Shown: positions 34,201 through 44,460 of the stretch, piece by piece
How positions within the stretch are numbered: the stretch's first letter is position 1
Layout of the letters: each line of letters starts with the position of its first letter
Source of the DNA: Manis javanica
Taxonomy: Eukaryota > Chordata > Mammalia > Pholidota > Manidae
Assembly: GCF_040802235.1 (NCBI RefSeq)
Contig: NC_133172.1
Span: forward strand, 27,299,738 to 27,363,737
DNA length: 64,000 nt
Direction of reading: 5' to 3'
Notes under the pieces: generated by a model
What the model was told of the DNA's origin: nothing
Seen by the model: the letters and a program-made list of their open reading frames with translations, nothing else
The model's database searches: none
Program-made: the position numbers and the translations under genes

Positions 34201-34822
34201 CAGGCCCCAGAGCTCAGGACAGGTAGAAAGGATGAACAGAACTCTAAAAGAGACCTTGACTAAATTGTCCATAGAGACTGGCTTATGTGATTGGTTAGTC
34301 CTCCTTCCCTTTGCCCTGTTTAGAGTCAGGAACACTCCCAGCCGCTTTGGACTAACGCCTTTTGAAATAATGTTTGGGGCCCCGGCCCCGCTTCAGTCAG
34401 CACATCTTCATACATTCCCTGAGTGTGTAACTAATAAGTTTTTGCTTGAAAGGTTACGAGCCTTGGAGGCTGTGCAGAAAGACGTGTGGGCCTCCATCAA
34501 GGAAGCCTATCAGCCAGAAGACCTCTCGGTGCCTCACCAGTTCCAGGTGGGAGATCCAGTCTACGTGAGAAGGCACCGGACAGGAAACCTCGAGCCACGG
34601 TGGAAGGGACCTTTCATCGTCCTCCTGACTACTCCCACAGCTGTAAAAGTGGACGGCGTCTCCTCCTGGATACACGCTTCACATCTAAAGAAGGCACCCC
34701 CACCGGACCCGGACTGGCGAGTAACTCGGACTGATAACCCCCTTAAGCTTCGCTTGTGTAAAAAGAATTATGCTGTTAGTAATTCTGATGCTCCTGCTAC
34801 TTCCAACCCACCAGAACCCTAA
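31205..34822 (+). pseudogene. pol: pol of provirus 2, one in-frame stop
   Basis: 1205 codons in frame with gag. Protease with a VDTGA active-site motif (about 31280); reverse transcriptase with YVDD at 32228-32239; RNase H with the DGSS and TDSR acidic motifs; integrase with the HHCC region and D,D,E core (D about 33941, D about 34118, E about 34226) and a C-terminal domain ending at TAA 34820. The only lesion seen is TAA at 31751-31753, codon 183, between protease and reverse transcriptase; provirus 1 has CAA there. The frame is open for 1023 codons after it. As it stands, the locus can make protease but not reverse transcriptase or integrase. Confidence 0.95.
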
Positions 34823-36584
34823 CCCCCATGAACCCAGGTTACTGACATGGCAAATCATTACCCCAGCTTCCCACCAAGTAGTAGTCCAGTTAACAGAACA
34901 GCATCCTAGGGGGACTTGGTGGCCTACCCTCACTGTAGACATATGTACTCTCTTCAAACAAGACCCTCGGCACGGAGGTAGAATAGGAAGGCCAGGATGT
35001 GGATCTCGGGCTTCTATGAAAAAACTCCAAGATACCTGCTTCTATGTGTGCCCAGCCCCCTCAACCGATCGTGCTAAGGCCTCACAGTGTGGTGGGCAGG
35101 CAGACTTTTTCTGCAAAAATTGGGGCTGTGAACAAACAGGGACATGTCATTGGATAGGCAGAAATGCCGGGAGCTCCCCTCCAAATCTTATAAGAGTTAA
35201 AAGAAACAGTACTCAGGCCCATTGTATGACCAGCTCTACCTGTAATCTTATTGATATTTCCTTTACTGAAGCCGGAAAGGGGGCAAATTGGGAAAGAGGG
35301 CTCATGTGGGGATTAAGACTCTATCAGGAAGGATATGATAATGGAGTTGTATTCACTCTTAGACTCAAAGTAGAAACCCTCCCAGCTATTCCAGTAGGAC
35401 CAAACGCTGTCTTACCAGATCAGCCTCGCCTCCCAACCCCAGCCCCGAAAAGAACCCTAACTATTTCAGCTGTCCCCGTCTTTGCTCCTAGCCCACTGAC
35501 CTCCTTTTCTAGCAATGGACAGCGCCTCCTCAACCTTGTTGAGGGAGCTTTCAGAGTCCTAAATGCCACCGACCCTAAAACTACAGAGTCCTGTTGGTTA
35601 TGTTTTTCTTCTAGACCACCTTATTATGAAGGGCTGGGATTGTCAGCTGATTTTAAGAATACAACCAGCCACGAAATTTGTAGTTGGGGCAGTCATAAAA
35701 AGCTAACACTAACCGAAGTGTCTGGAATAGGAAAGTGTCTAGGTACGGTTCCCGCCATGCATAAAAATTTATGTAATGAGACCATCCCCATGATCCCCAC
35801 AAGAGAAAACAGGTATTTAGTCCCACCACCTGAAGGATGGTGGGCCTGTAATACTGGACTAACTCCATGTGTTTCCACCTCTGTCTTCAATTTCTCCCAC
35901 GAATTCTGTATAATGGTCCAGTTAGTACCCAGATTAATGTATCATGATGACTTCTCATTCGTGGCAGAATTAGAACCTAGACTAAGGTATAAGAGAGAGC
36001 CAGTCTCACTCACTCTAGCTGTATTACTAGGAGTAGGAGTCGCAGCCGGAGTAGGACCAGGGGCGGCTGCAATTATACAAGAAAACCAACATTATGAAGG
36101 ACTAAGAATAGCTATCGATGAAGATTTGAGAACTATAGAACAGTCTATTTCTAAACTTGAAGTGTCCCTAACCTCCCTCTCTGAAGTAGTGCTGCAAAAT
36201 AGACGAGGGTTAGATTTACTATTTCTAAAAGAAGGTGGATTGTGTGCAGCTCTAAAAGAAGAGTGTTGCTTCTATGCAGACCATACTGGAGTAGTAAGAG
36301 ACTCAATGTCTAAACTGAGAGAAAGATTAGATCAGCGAAAGCGAGAACGAGAAGCTAACCAGAGCCTGTTTGAATCCTGGTTCTCTAGATCCCCATGGCT
36401 TACAACTCTAATATCCACCTTGGCAGGACCCCTGCTTATTTTTATATTGCTCCTCACCTTAGGTCCCTGCATTTTAAATCGAGTAATAACCTTTATTAGA
36501 GAAAGAGTAAGTGCTGTGCAGGTGCTAATGCTGAGACAACAGTATCATACCCTCACACATCAAGAAGACACCAACATTCCATGA
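34770..36584 (+). CDS. env: Env glycoprotein of provirus 2, intact
   Basis: 604 codons from ATG 34770, overlapping the end of pol by 53 bases as in gammaretroviruses. Signal peptide about residues 1-20. Surface subunit to residue 409, with cysteine-rich N-terminal part, a short proline-rich region (about 225-255) and CWLC at 275-278, the isomerase motif that links to the transmembrane subunit. RYKR at 406-409 fits a furin site. The transmembrane subunit has a fusion peptide, heptad region, immunosuppressive-like [10 protein letters not shown] segment, CX6CC (C492, C499, C500), a membrane anchor (about 544-571) and a 33-residue tail with an R-peptide-like end. All key motifs are present. Whether it is expressed is unknown. 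Confidence 0.95.
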   Translation: MLLVILMLLLLPTHQNPNPHEPRLLTWQIITPASHQVVVQLTEQHPRGTWWPTLTVDICTLFKQDPRHGGRIGRPGCGSRASMKKLQDTCFYVCPAPSTDRAKASQCGGQADFFCKNWGCEQTGTCHWIGRNAGSSPPNLIRVKRNSTQAHCMTSSTCNLIDISFTEAGKGANWERGLMWGLRLYQEGYDNGVVFTLRLKVETLPAIPVGPNAVLPDQPRLPTPAPKRTLTISAVPVFAPSPLTSFSSNGQRLLNLVEGAFRVLNATDPKTTESCWLCFSSRPPYYEGLGLSADFKNTTSHEICSWGSHKKLTLTEVSGIGKCLGTVPAMHKNLCNETIPMIPTRENRYLVPPPEGWWACNTGLTPCVSTSVFNFSHEFCIMVQLVPRLMYHDDFSFVAELEPRLRYKREPVSLTLAVLLGVGVAAGVGPGAAAIIQENQHYEGLRIAIDEDLRTIEQSISKLEVSLTSLSEVVLQNRRGLDLLFLKEGGLCAALKEECCFYADHTGVVRDSMSKLRERLDQRKREREANQSLFESWFSRSPWLTTLISTLAGPLLIFILLLTLGPCILNRVITFIRERVSAVQVLMLRQQYHTLTHQEDTNIP

Positions 36585-36596
36585 TTAGAATGTTCA

Positions 36597-36613
36597 GAAA
36601 AAGAAGTGGGGAA
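36597..36613 (+). promoter_or_regulatory. Polypurine tract of provirus 2
   Basis: An A/G run ending GAAGTGGGGAA immediately before the 3' LTR. Confidence 0.85.
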
Positions 36614-37136
36614 TGTAGGGCCCCAACCTCCCTGAGAAATAAGTTAGCCTAAGAGTGGCCATCTTGAAGCCCAAAAAGCCATTCTGATATATGACTCAGA
36701 GGGAACAACTGAAACCAGGTAACTCCTCTGGAAAAACAAGTTAATCAATCATGACTGCTGGCAGCGCTAACCTTTCAGTTAGTTAAGCATAAAAGCTGAC
36801 CCTACCTTGCTACACCCCCAGGACGTGGCACTAACCCAGAAATCGTAGGTTTGAAAAATTACTGCCTTTGTAGTATTGTTATCTTGCTATGTAGTATTGT
36901 TATCTTGTTACTACAACATAATCTGTAACCATGGTAATTCTCTAGGGCTGAATGCCTCAGAAAATCCTATATAACCACTTAGTTGTAAGTACTCAGGGTC
37001 CTCGTTGAGACCCGCTGCAACGGGCTGACTTGGACCCCAACTAGTTGGCTTCTGAATAAATTCCTCTTGCTTGTTGCATCAAGAAACGTCTTTGGTGAGT
37101 GATTTGGGGCGGCGCCTTCCTCAGGGGAATCCAACA
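36614..37136 (+). repeat. 3' LTR of provirus 2
   Basis: 523 bp, TG...CA. TATATAA at 36968-36974, AATAAA at 37055-37060. Followed by the GTCT target duplication at 37137-37140. Confidence 0.97.
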
Positions 37137-37140
37137 GTCT

Positions 37141-39929
37141 CTGTTCCAGTAAGTTTGATTCCCTGTATATGCCTGTCCATCTCTCCAATTTTGGGGACAG
37201 TGGTTTACCCTGTGATCTCACCGCTCTGATGGATCTAAGAAGAGTTTCTGATTTTTTCATTTGTTCAGCTTTTTATTTCTTAGGACAGAGTGATGACTTC
37301 TAAGCTGCTAATGCCATACTGGAAACCAAAAGTATAAAAAGCACCATTTTAAATGTAAATACCATGCATTAAACACTTCTCTTACCTAATAGATTTTTTC
37401 TTTTCAACAAATTCAAAGACCACTATAGATTTCAAGGTGACCTAGTTGAATTTGCCTTATTTACATCTTATTTCCTCTACTTGTTTCCTCAGTTGTAATC
37501 TATTTAATTACCCTTCTCAACACTGACTTTAGAACTGGAGGCTTAATTTGAATACTGAGAAAACAGGTTTCACCAAGGACTTAGAAGATTTAGATAGCAG
37601 CCATTGAAATTCAATATATCTTCCCTTTCTTAATTCCCATAAAATATCTTAATGTTCCACTGATTGCCAACTCAACTGCTTTAACCAGCACCTAGGACTT
37701 ACTTGGCAGATAGCAAGTTTTACAAGGTATTATCTGTTAATTACATGATAATATTATGTTCATGATGGTAATATAAATGAAACAGTAAAAAGCAGTTGTG
37801 AATTATTAAATGTCAAGGACTATGAAAATACTTTGGAATGACACTGAAGCATGATAAAACTTTAGAAAGACACCCTTTAATTTTGGAAATATGCAGGCAA
37901 TGTATTTGATGAACAACCTATATTTTTGTTAAGTTCCACTGCTGGAACCAAATGTATTTTCTCATAATGGTTCACCAGTTTGTAGATTCTGCTAAAATGC
38001 AGCTGGAGGAAGAATTTCTTGTCACATATTTCCCACTGTCTAGGGTTTCATACTAGAAAAAATTAAAAGTTTGTCTTCTCTTAAAGTTTTTAAGTTTCAT
38101 AGTAGGACTTTCTTACTTCTCCATTTTTCTACTTTGCTGCTCACAGATTCCCTCCTGTTACCATACATCCTTTGGCTCCTGGGAAGGGGAATTCTTCAGC
38201 AAAGAATCCTTCTATTCTCCCTCCTTAAGTCCTTTTTCCCTTCTGACTAAAACAAGATCTAGATAAGACAAGCCCTCTCAGGGAGCCATGGCAAAGATAG
38301 AGAAACAATGGATAAAGAGGCCAATGTCTGTCCCTTTCAGTTAGATATGAAGTCCTCAGCCTATATTGGCAGAGATGCTGGCAAGAAAAATATATCATCC
38401 ATTTATCTTATCAAGTGGATTTTGAGCACCTCCTCTGTGTAAGTCAAGAGCTGGCATAGGAGTAGATGTGGAAGTGCAAGAATAAATAAATCAGCTCCCT
38501 ACTTTCAGATTAGTAGAGGGAGGAAAAAGCAAGGATCTGGGGATGTATCTCTAATCACCAGAATTCCTTTTTGTACAGACTGAACCCCATTTTTGTTTGG
38601 AAGGAATGCTTTGATGAGCTGTTTGGGATGGAGGTGGGGATAAAGGTGCTCCTGAGGATCATCCCGAGACTGACTTCCAAAGGGGCTGGGGACAGCAGGA
38701 TGAGGGCAGAAGATCAAGCTGTGAGGACTGATCTCCACTGTAAAGGCTCCAGCAATGTTGCACCTGCTGAGAAAGGGAAGGAAGAAAAACAAACCAACTA
38801 AGCCCAGGGAACCTGGCAGAGCAGGGATTCAGAGCATGAATTCCCCAGAGAGGGCTGGAGTTGTGAGTTCTGGGTGTGTGTGATCCCTCCTCTTACTTTC
38901 CTGCATACTTTCTGTGTGAGTGTTTTCTTTGAGGGAGAATCAGACATGGACCCAAATAAGAAGACAGGCTATGAGAATTAAAAGAATGAAGTGGTCACTT
39001 CCAAATGGAAGTTAAGGTCATGGAGGAGGTGACATTGAAGAAAAGAAGATTTTCATGCTGGAGAGAAAGCGGGGAATGCAGGCACACACACATGGTGTAT
39101 GGTGAGGTGGGTGTCAACAAAGGCACAGAGGTGGAAAGTGCAGGGCCTGTGCAAGGACCAGCTGTGGGGTCAGGTAGGCTTGCTCCAGCTAGTTCAGCCC
39201 CTTACCACAATTTCTGTGGAACAACGTAATGGTCTGTTTGCTTTGCACAGCTACCATGGATCGTTATGATACTCAAAGATATCAACCAGAAGGAATGTAA
39301 TTAGGAGACAGAAAAGCACAGGGTAACTTTAATCTTTCTGAGGAGCTGCTCATACCTCCCTGGAGCCAACAGCTCATTTTTATTCCTCATCTACTCAGCT
39401 CCCAGAACTAATTGCTAATGCTGGCTGTTCGACAGAGGGCAATCATGCATGCCCTTACAGTGCTGGTCAGTTTCCATTTGTTTACGAAGACTAAACTCAC
39501 CCCTGTTTACTTCCTCTCCTGCTTCACTGAGTTTTCTTCAGTCTCTGCCACACATACACACACGCGTGCACACACACACTCATGACTTTTCAGACTGGGT
39601 TGCTTCTTAAAATGAACAAAGTTCTCACTAAACATCCACACTCTGATCACCTGTGGAGACCCACCGGAGAGAGGACATGAGGGCTTCACTGATAGCTCCC
39701 AGGTTCCTGCAGTGGCCAGGAATTGTGGTATTAGCACTGTAGCAAGTGAAACCAGAAAGAAACTTCCAGGACTTTAAACTTTATACCTCTGCCACTTCCT
39801 GCAGCCACTTCTCCCCTTTCCTACCCCCTCTATAGTAGCACCTACTTAGTTGCAGTAGTAGCATCAAGAAGTAACTATATTTCAATAATTTTTTTTAAAA
39901 AGAAAAGAAAAGAAGGACCTACTTGAGAA
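37141..39929. other. No gene seen
   Basis: AT-rich to mixed sequence with only short chance frames. The first 0.2 kb continues the pre-integration locus of the proviruses. A stretch near 38400-38510 resembles old L2-type dispersed repeat (the TTGAGCACCTCCTCTGTG wording). A CA-rich microsatellite lies at 39548-39581. Confidence 0.6.
39548..39581. repeat. CA-rich microsatellite
   Basis: Imperfect (CA)n, interrupted by TACA and CGCG. Confidence 0.85.
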
Positions 39930-40035
39930 TAAAGGAATTGTGGTCCGGCCCTTACTCTGTCTCTTGCTGTGTGACCTTGGACAGAGCATCTAACCTTTCT
40001 AAGCGTCCATTTGTTCATCTGTAAAATGCAAAGAA
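39930..40035 (+). repeat. MIR SINE fragment
   Basis: Contains the MIR core pattern GTGTGACCTTGGACA followed by a CATCTGTAAAATG-type segment. Diverged, as expected for this old family. Confidence 0.75.
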
Positions 40036-43000
40036 TTTTACATTTTTGGGTTCAATTAATTTGCTACAGCAGCTCATAGAACTCAGAGAAACATTTTACT
40101 TACTACATTACTAGTTTATTATAAAAGGATACAACCCAGGAACAGCCAGATGAAGAGACCAAAGGGCAAAGTATGGGGAAAGGGAGTAGCGTGTCCATGC
40201 TCTCTCTGAGTGCACCACTTTCCCCAGATCTGTCCATGTCACCAACCTGAAAGCTCTCCAAACCCCATCCTTTTTGGGTTTTATGGGGGCTTCATTACAC
40301 AGGTACAACTGAATAAATCACTGTCCATTTGTGATTGAACTCAGTCTCCAGCCTCTTTCTCCATCCTCAAGACGCTGAGGAGGAACAGACTGAACTGAAA
40401 AATCCCACCTTCTAATCACATGATTGGTTCCACTGGCCACCAACCCCCATCTTTAGGTGCCTCCCAAGTCACCTCATTAACATAACAAAAGAACCTTTTG
40501 TCTCTTATTACCTAGGAAATTCAAAGGGTTTCTGGAGCTCTGTGCCAGAATTACTATAAACCACATTATCACAGGTATTATTGCTAGCTTACATACAAAA
40601 CTAGTTAATGCCCTCAGGGCCAAAACCATAACTTTTGGGATCATCTTTCCCACCAGTTAAAATTTATATGCATGTCAATCAGACCAAAATCTACAAGTTC
40701 ACCTCTCCTGTGAAAATAGCTCCATCAGTAGAAAATTAACCAAAGGTTCCAGCCCAGCACTGCACAAACAGAGCACCCAGCAATCTCTTTGACTTATCTT
40801 TCTCAGCGTTAAATGAATGAATACTGCCCTGCTGGGCTCTGAGCTGCAGCAATAATCACTTTCCCCCCTGCCTTCAAGGATTAAAGTCTAGGAGGGCAGC
40901 AAACACATGGAAGTTAATCACAATTATGTTACAGGAGAAATAAATGTAACTATCCCATCTGGAATTTCTACACATTGCTGGTGGGACTCTACACTGGTGC
41001 AAATCTTTGGAGAGCCAGGCATAAAGCTTAATAGAAAGCAGGGCCCTGACCCTCATCTTATAAAGTGTGGAGTCAAGCACAACTCACTGTCAAAACTGAT
41101 GCATCAAGAAGTGGAGAGATTTAATTATGTAAAGGTAATTAAATTATAAGTAAGCATAAGAATTTAAATATCAAACATTGACAGGAGGAGAGGGATAATT
41201 AAAATGTCATTTTTCACCCTGGGGTATCAATCAATAACTAAAATGGATCCATCACAAAACCAAGTATATTAATTATATTTCAGAGATGACCGTCAATAAT
41301 CAAAATAAAAACAGCTAAAAGATTGTCTCCAGAATAGACTGTGGGAAGAGGGGAAGAGGTCCTGTGATGGTAGGGTACACAGGAATCATGCTCACAATAT
41401 CCTGCAGGAATCTGGGAAGGCTCCAGGGAGCAAGCTATATTGAGATAAGTCTGAGTGATCAATGGGAGTTTTCCAGTCTGTTGCTGGACAGTTGGGGAAA
41501 CACATTCAAAACAGAAGGAACAGCATGGCCAGCAACCCAGAAGTAAGAAAGAGCAGAGCATGTTTACTGGAGTAAGATGTTTGAGTCTGGGAGATGGGGC
41601 CAGACAGGCATAGGCTGGGCCACACAGACGTTATGAGATGCGCAAAGTTTAAATTTAACCTGTAGACACTGAAGACACAATACAAAGGTGGTCATTGCTG
41701 TCTATCTCATTTTGCAAGACTGGACATTATGTCAGGAAAATGAGACAACAGAATTCCCAGTCTCATGGAAGAGGCAGAGCATAAGCATCCCACATATTCA
41801 CTACTGTTTGTCAGGACTTAGCAAACCCTTGCTAGACTGGGACCAAAAGCTGAATAAAATACAGTCCTTGCTTTTCAGAAACTAACATTCTAGTAAAAAA
41901 TAATTTTAGTGGGAGATGCAATAGTAGTTCTAGATAATAATAAAAACCTGCACGAGACAGTTCACAGTGAGGAGCAGAGTGACACAACATATGCGTGGGC
42001 CATTGGACGTGAGACTCCATGGGAGCAACAGCAGGCACCTGGCTGCAAGGAGGGCTTCCTAGAAAAGGAAGATCTTGCAAGATGGTTGAATGTGGCTGAG
42101 TACAGACAGTACCAGGTCTTCCAAGCAAGACGCATGACATAAGCAAGGCACAGGACTGCAGGACAAGAGTCCCACCCGACCTCTCCAATTTCTCCTTCCT
42201 GCTCTTTGTAACCAGACACACTAGGACCAAGTTATGAGATTTAACCAAGGCTTCTTCTCCAGCCCCCAATTTCCTTGAACATTCTCTCTGAATAATTTCT
42301 ACCACAAGGACAGTGCAAAGAGTCAGTCCCTGGTTTCTGAGCTGCTAGAACACCTTTTGTGTCTCTATGATGGAAAGAAAATCTTTGAGATTTTGTACTT
42401 GAGAGAAAGGGCTTCTGGAGAATCAAGAATAAGCGATCAGAATAAGCAATGCATTTGAAAGAATTTATACCTTGCCAAATTCTGCCACAGGAAAGGAGAT
42501 TTTTAAATAACAACAGTAAACCCTTCCTGGGCTGAAGAAGGGTAGATAGTTTACCCAGGATGAGTTGTCTGTGTGGAATGAGCCAAATCTCTTATCTTTC
42601 CTGAGATCAAAACTCTGGGTGAAAAGGAGAAATCATAGAAATTTGGGAGAAGTTTAGGCATCTGAGAATATAACAGACCTGTGCTGCTTCCAGGGGAGCA
42701 GGTGCCAGTGTATGAAAGTTCCTCATGGGAGCTTTTCTGTGAAGCTGGCTGGGCAGGGTGGGGGGCATGTCTGGGCAGCTGTGCTTGAGGGCCCTTCCTG
42801 AAGCCTGCCCCCACCAGCAGGCCCCAGAAGTGACAAAGAGGAGTGGTAAGCAAGTGAGAGGACCCAGGAAGAGGACACAGAGCAGGTGGACACAGCAAAC
42901 TATGACTGCAGCAGATGTCAGGCCATGAATAACAGAAGACCCAGTCACATCTCAGAGGTGACAGAGTGCCACATAGTTCCTCCACATCTCACTTCCTCTT

Positions 43001-43265
43001 CCTGCCCCCAGCCTGTGCCACACCGAAGCCCCTCACAGTGATTCCCTAAGGAGAGGAATAGCATTCCAAACTGATCAAAAGGAAAAGGGCTTAAACTTCA
43101 AGATCTCTGAGTTTACCTTGAATGGTTACAATGAAGTTTTAAGTGGAAGTGTGAGGATGGAAAATCAATTCTAGTTATAGAGAAAGAAGTTACATTTTTT
43201 GCCTTCCCAACTTCTCAGTCCCTAAAAGCCTCTCCTGTTAGACAGGAAGGCCTCTTGAATTGTGC
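40036..43265. other. No gene seen; old repeat traces
   Basis: No coding frame with recognisable domains. A patch near 40960-41010 (CTGGTGGGACTCTACACTGG) resembles the end of an old L1 ORF2, and 41835-41900 resembles L2-type dispersed sequence. Both are too short for a firm call. Confidence 0.5.
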
Positions 43266-43455
43266 CTTCACAGCTCAGCCTCAAGATGTATGTTGGAATC
43301 TCTGAAGAGTGCTTTTAAAAAATGAACCAATGCCAGGGCCCACCCCAGACCAATTAAGTCAGAATTTCTGGGAATGTGGCTCAGGGAATATACTTTTTTA
43401 AAAGTCCCCCATTTGATCATAATGCATGACCAAAATTGAGAACCAGTCTCCCACC
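43266..43455. repeat. MER5A-like hAT (Charlie) fragment
   Basis: Carries the GGCCCACCCCAGACC....TCAGAATTTCTGGG core and a palindromic overall layout typical of MER5-type nonautonomous hAT elements. Diverged. Confidence 0.5.
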
Positions 43456-44359
43456 CCAAATCCAAAACTAACACTCAGTGAAGTCCATAAACCAAGCAGG
43501 ACACCCTGGAGGCAGAGGGCTTGGTGCCTGCTGTTTGCACAATTTATGGTCCATCCTGAAGGAGTCTTCCAAGCATAAGGTGGCTCTGAAGTTGCTGCTT
43601 TTCCACTTTATTGCCATCATTCCTCCCTTCCCAGGTGCGCTGGTAATTACAGCTGGGCTCTCCCAGCAGGCCTCTTCCTCACACTAACGTCTCTCTCATG
43701 GAAACTTTTGAATCCATGCCCCTTCCTGACTCCTGAATTTGTTTTCTATTGATTGCATGGGATTCATTCCATTCTATTGACTGCGATATTATGTAGAAAT
43801 GTTAATTCCTCAGTAATTTATACCATATATGTATCGTGCAAGGCAAAAAAAAAAAGCTCTTTTCCTCCTTTTTATAGATTTTGTTCATTTCCTTCTGGGG
43901 AACTTCATGATCCACATGAAATCCCAAAAATGAATACATCAAATTACTTTGATTTGCAGTGGGGCTGATGAAGCGGCCTTGGCTTCCCTCATTGATGACA
44001 CTTTCGGGATGGTAACTATTGAGAGGAAATGAGTCCTTTAGGAAGATGACCCAAGAACTGGGGGAGCTGTACCAGGGAAAGGGGTGTCGGGCAGGTTTTA
44101 GCGAGTCCCTCACAGCCCCTCAAGGTCTGGCCAGAGTCTCCCACCAAGCCCCCAGCCCTCTGGTCAGGCTTCCATTCCAGCCCTCCCTGCCAGCTCAGTT
44201 TTCTGTCTGCCAGATATTAGAAAGGGAGTTAATTCAGAGGTTCCTCTCCTCCCGTGCCTCCCACCTGGAATCCCACTCCACAGACTCATTGAAGCCTAAA
44301 TAACACATTTCTTTATAAATGGTGACAAACATGGAACTAAGATCCTAAGAAAAGACCTT
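43456..44359. other. No gene seen
   Basis: Unique-looking sequence with short chance frames only; an A-run at 43846-43857. Confidence 0.55.
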
Positions 44360-44460
44360 TAAAAGTCAGCCTGGTTTCAAATCCTGACTCATATGTGAGA
44401 TTAGACAAGTTACTTGATCTTTCTGCCTCATTCTCCTCATCTACAAATCAGGAATATACA
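44360..44460 (+). repeat. MIR SINE fragment
   Basis: CTGGTTTCAAATCCTGACTC, then ACAAGTTACTTGATC and CCTCATCTACAAAT, match successive MIR segments in order. Confidence 0.7.

Larger units (their letters stand above)
28607..37136 (+). mobile_element. Provirus 2, gammaretroviral ERV, nearly intact
   Basis: 8530 bp, 523-bp LTRs at both ends, tRNA-Pro primer site, splice donor, open gag (534 codons), pol with a single stop codon, open env (604 codons), polypurine tract and a GTCT target duplication. Gag and pol are closely similar to those of provirus 1, but U3 and the surface subunit diverge. The LTRs differ at seven positions, so the insertion is recent. The stop in pol at 31751 would prevent reverse transcription from this copy alone. 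Confidence 0.98.

Noticed and set aside
19643-37136. Reading the tandem proviruses as one segmental duplication
   Set aside because: Different LTR lengths, different target duplications and a 0.48-kb spacer not repeated elsewhere in the window point to two insertions.
41832-42985. Minus-strand frames of 90-157 codons that might be exons
   Set aside because: No recognisable domain, no conserved splice pattern, and the product composition looks like chance coding; I cannot support a gene.
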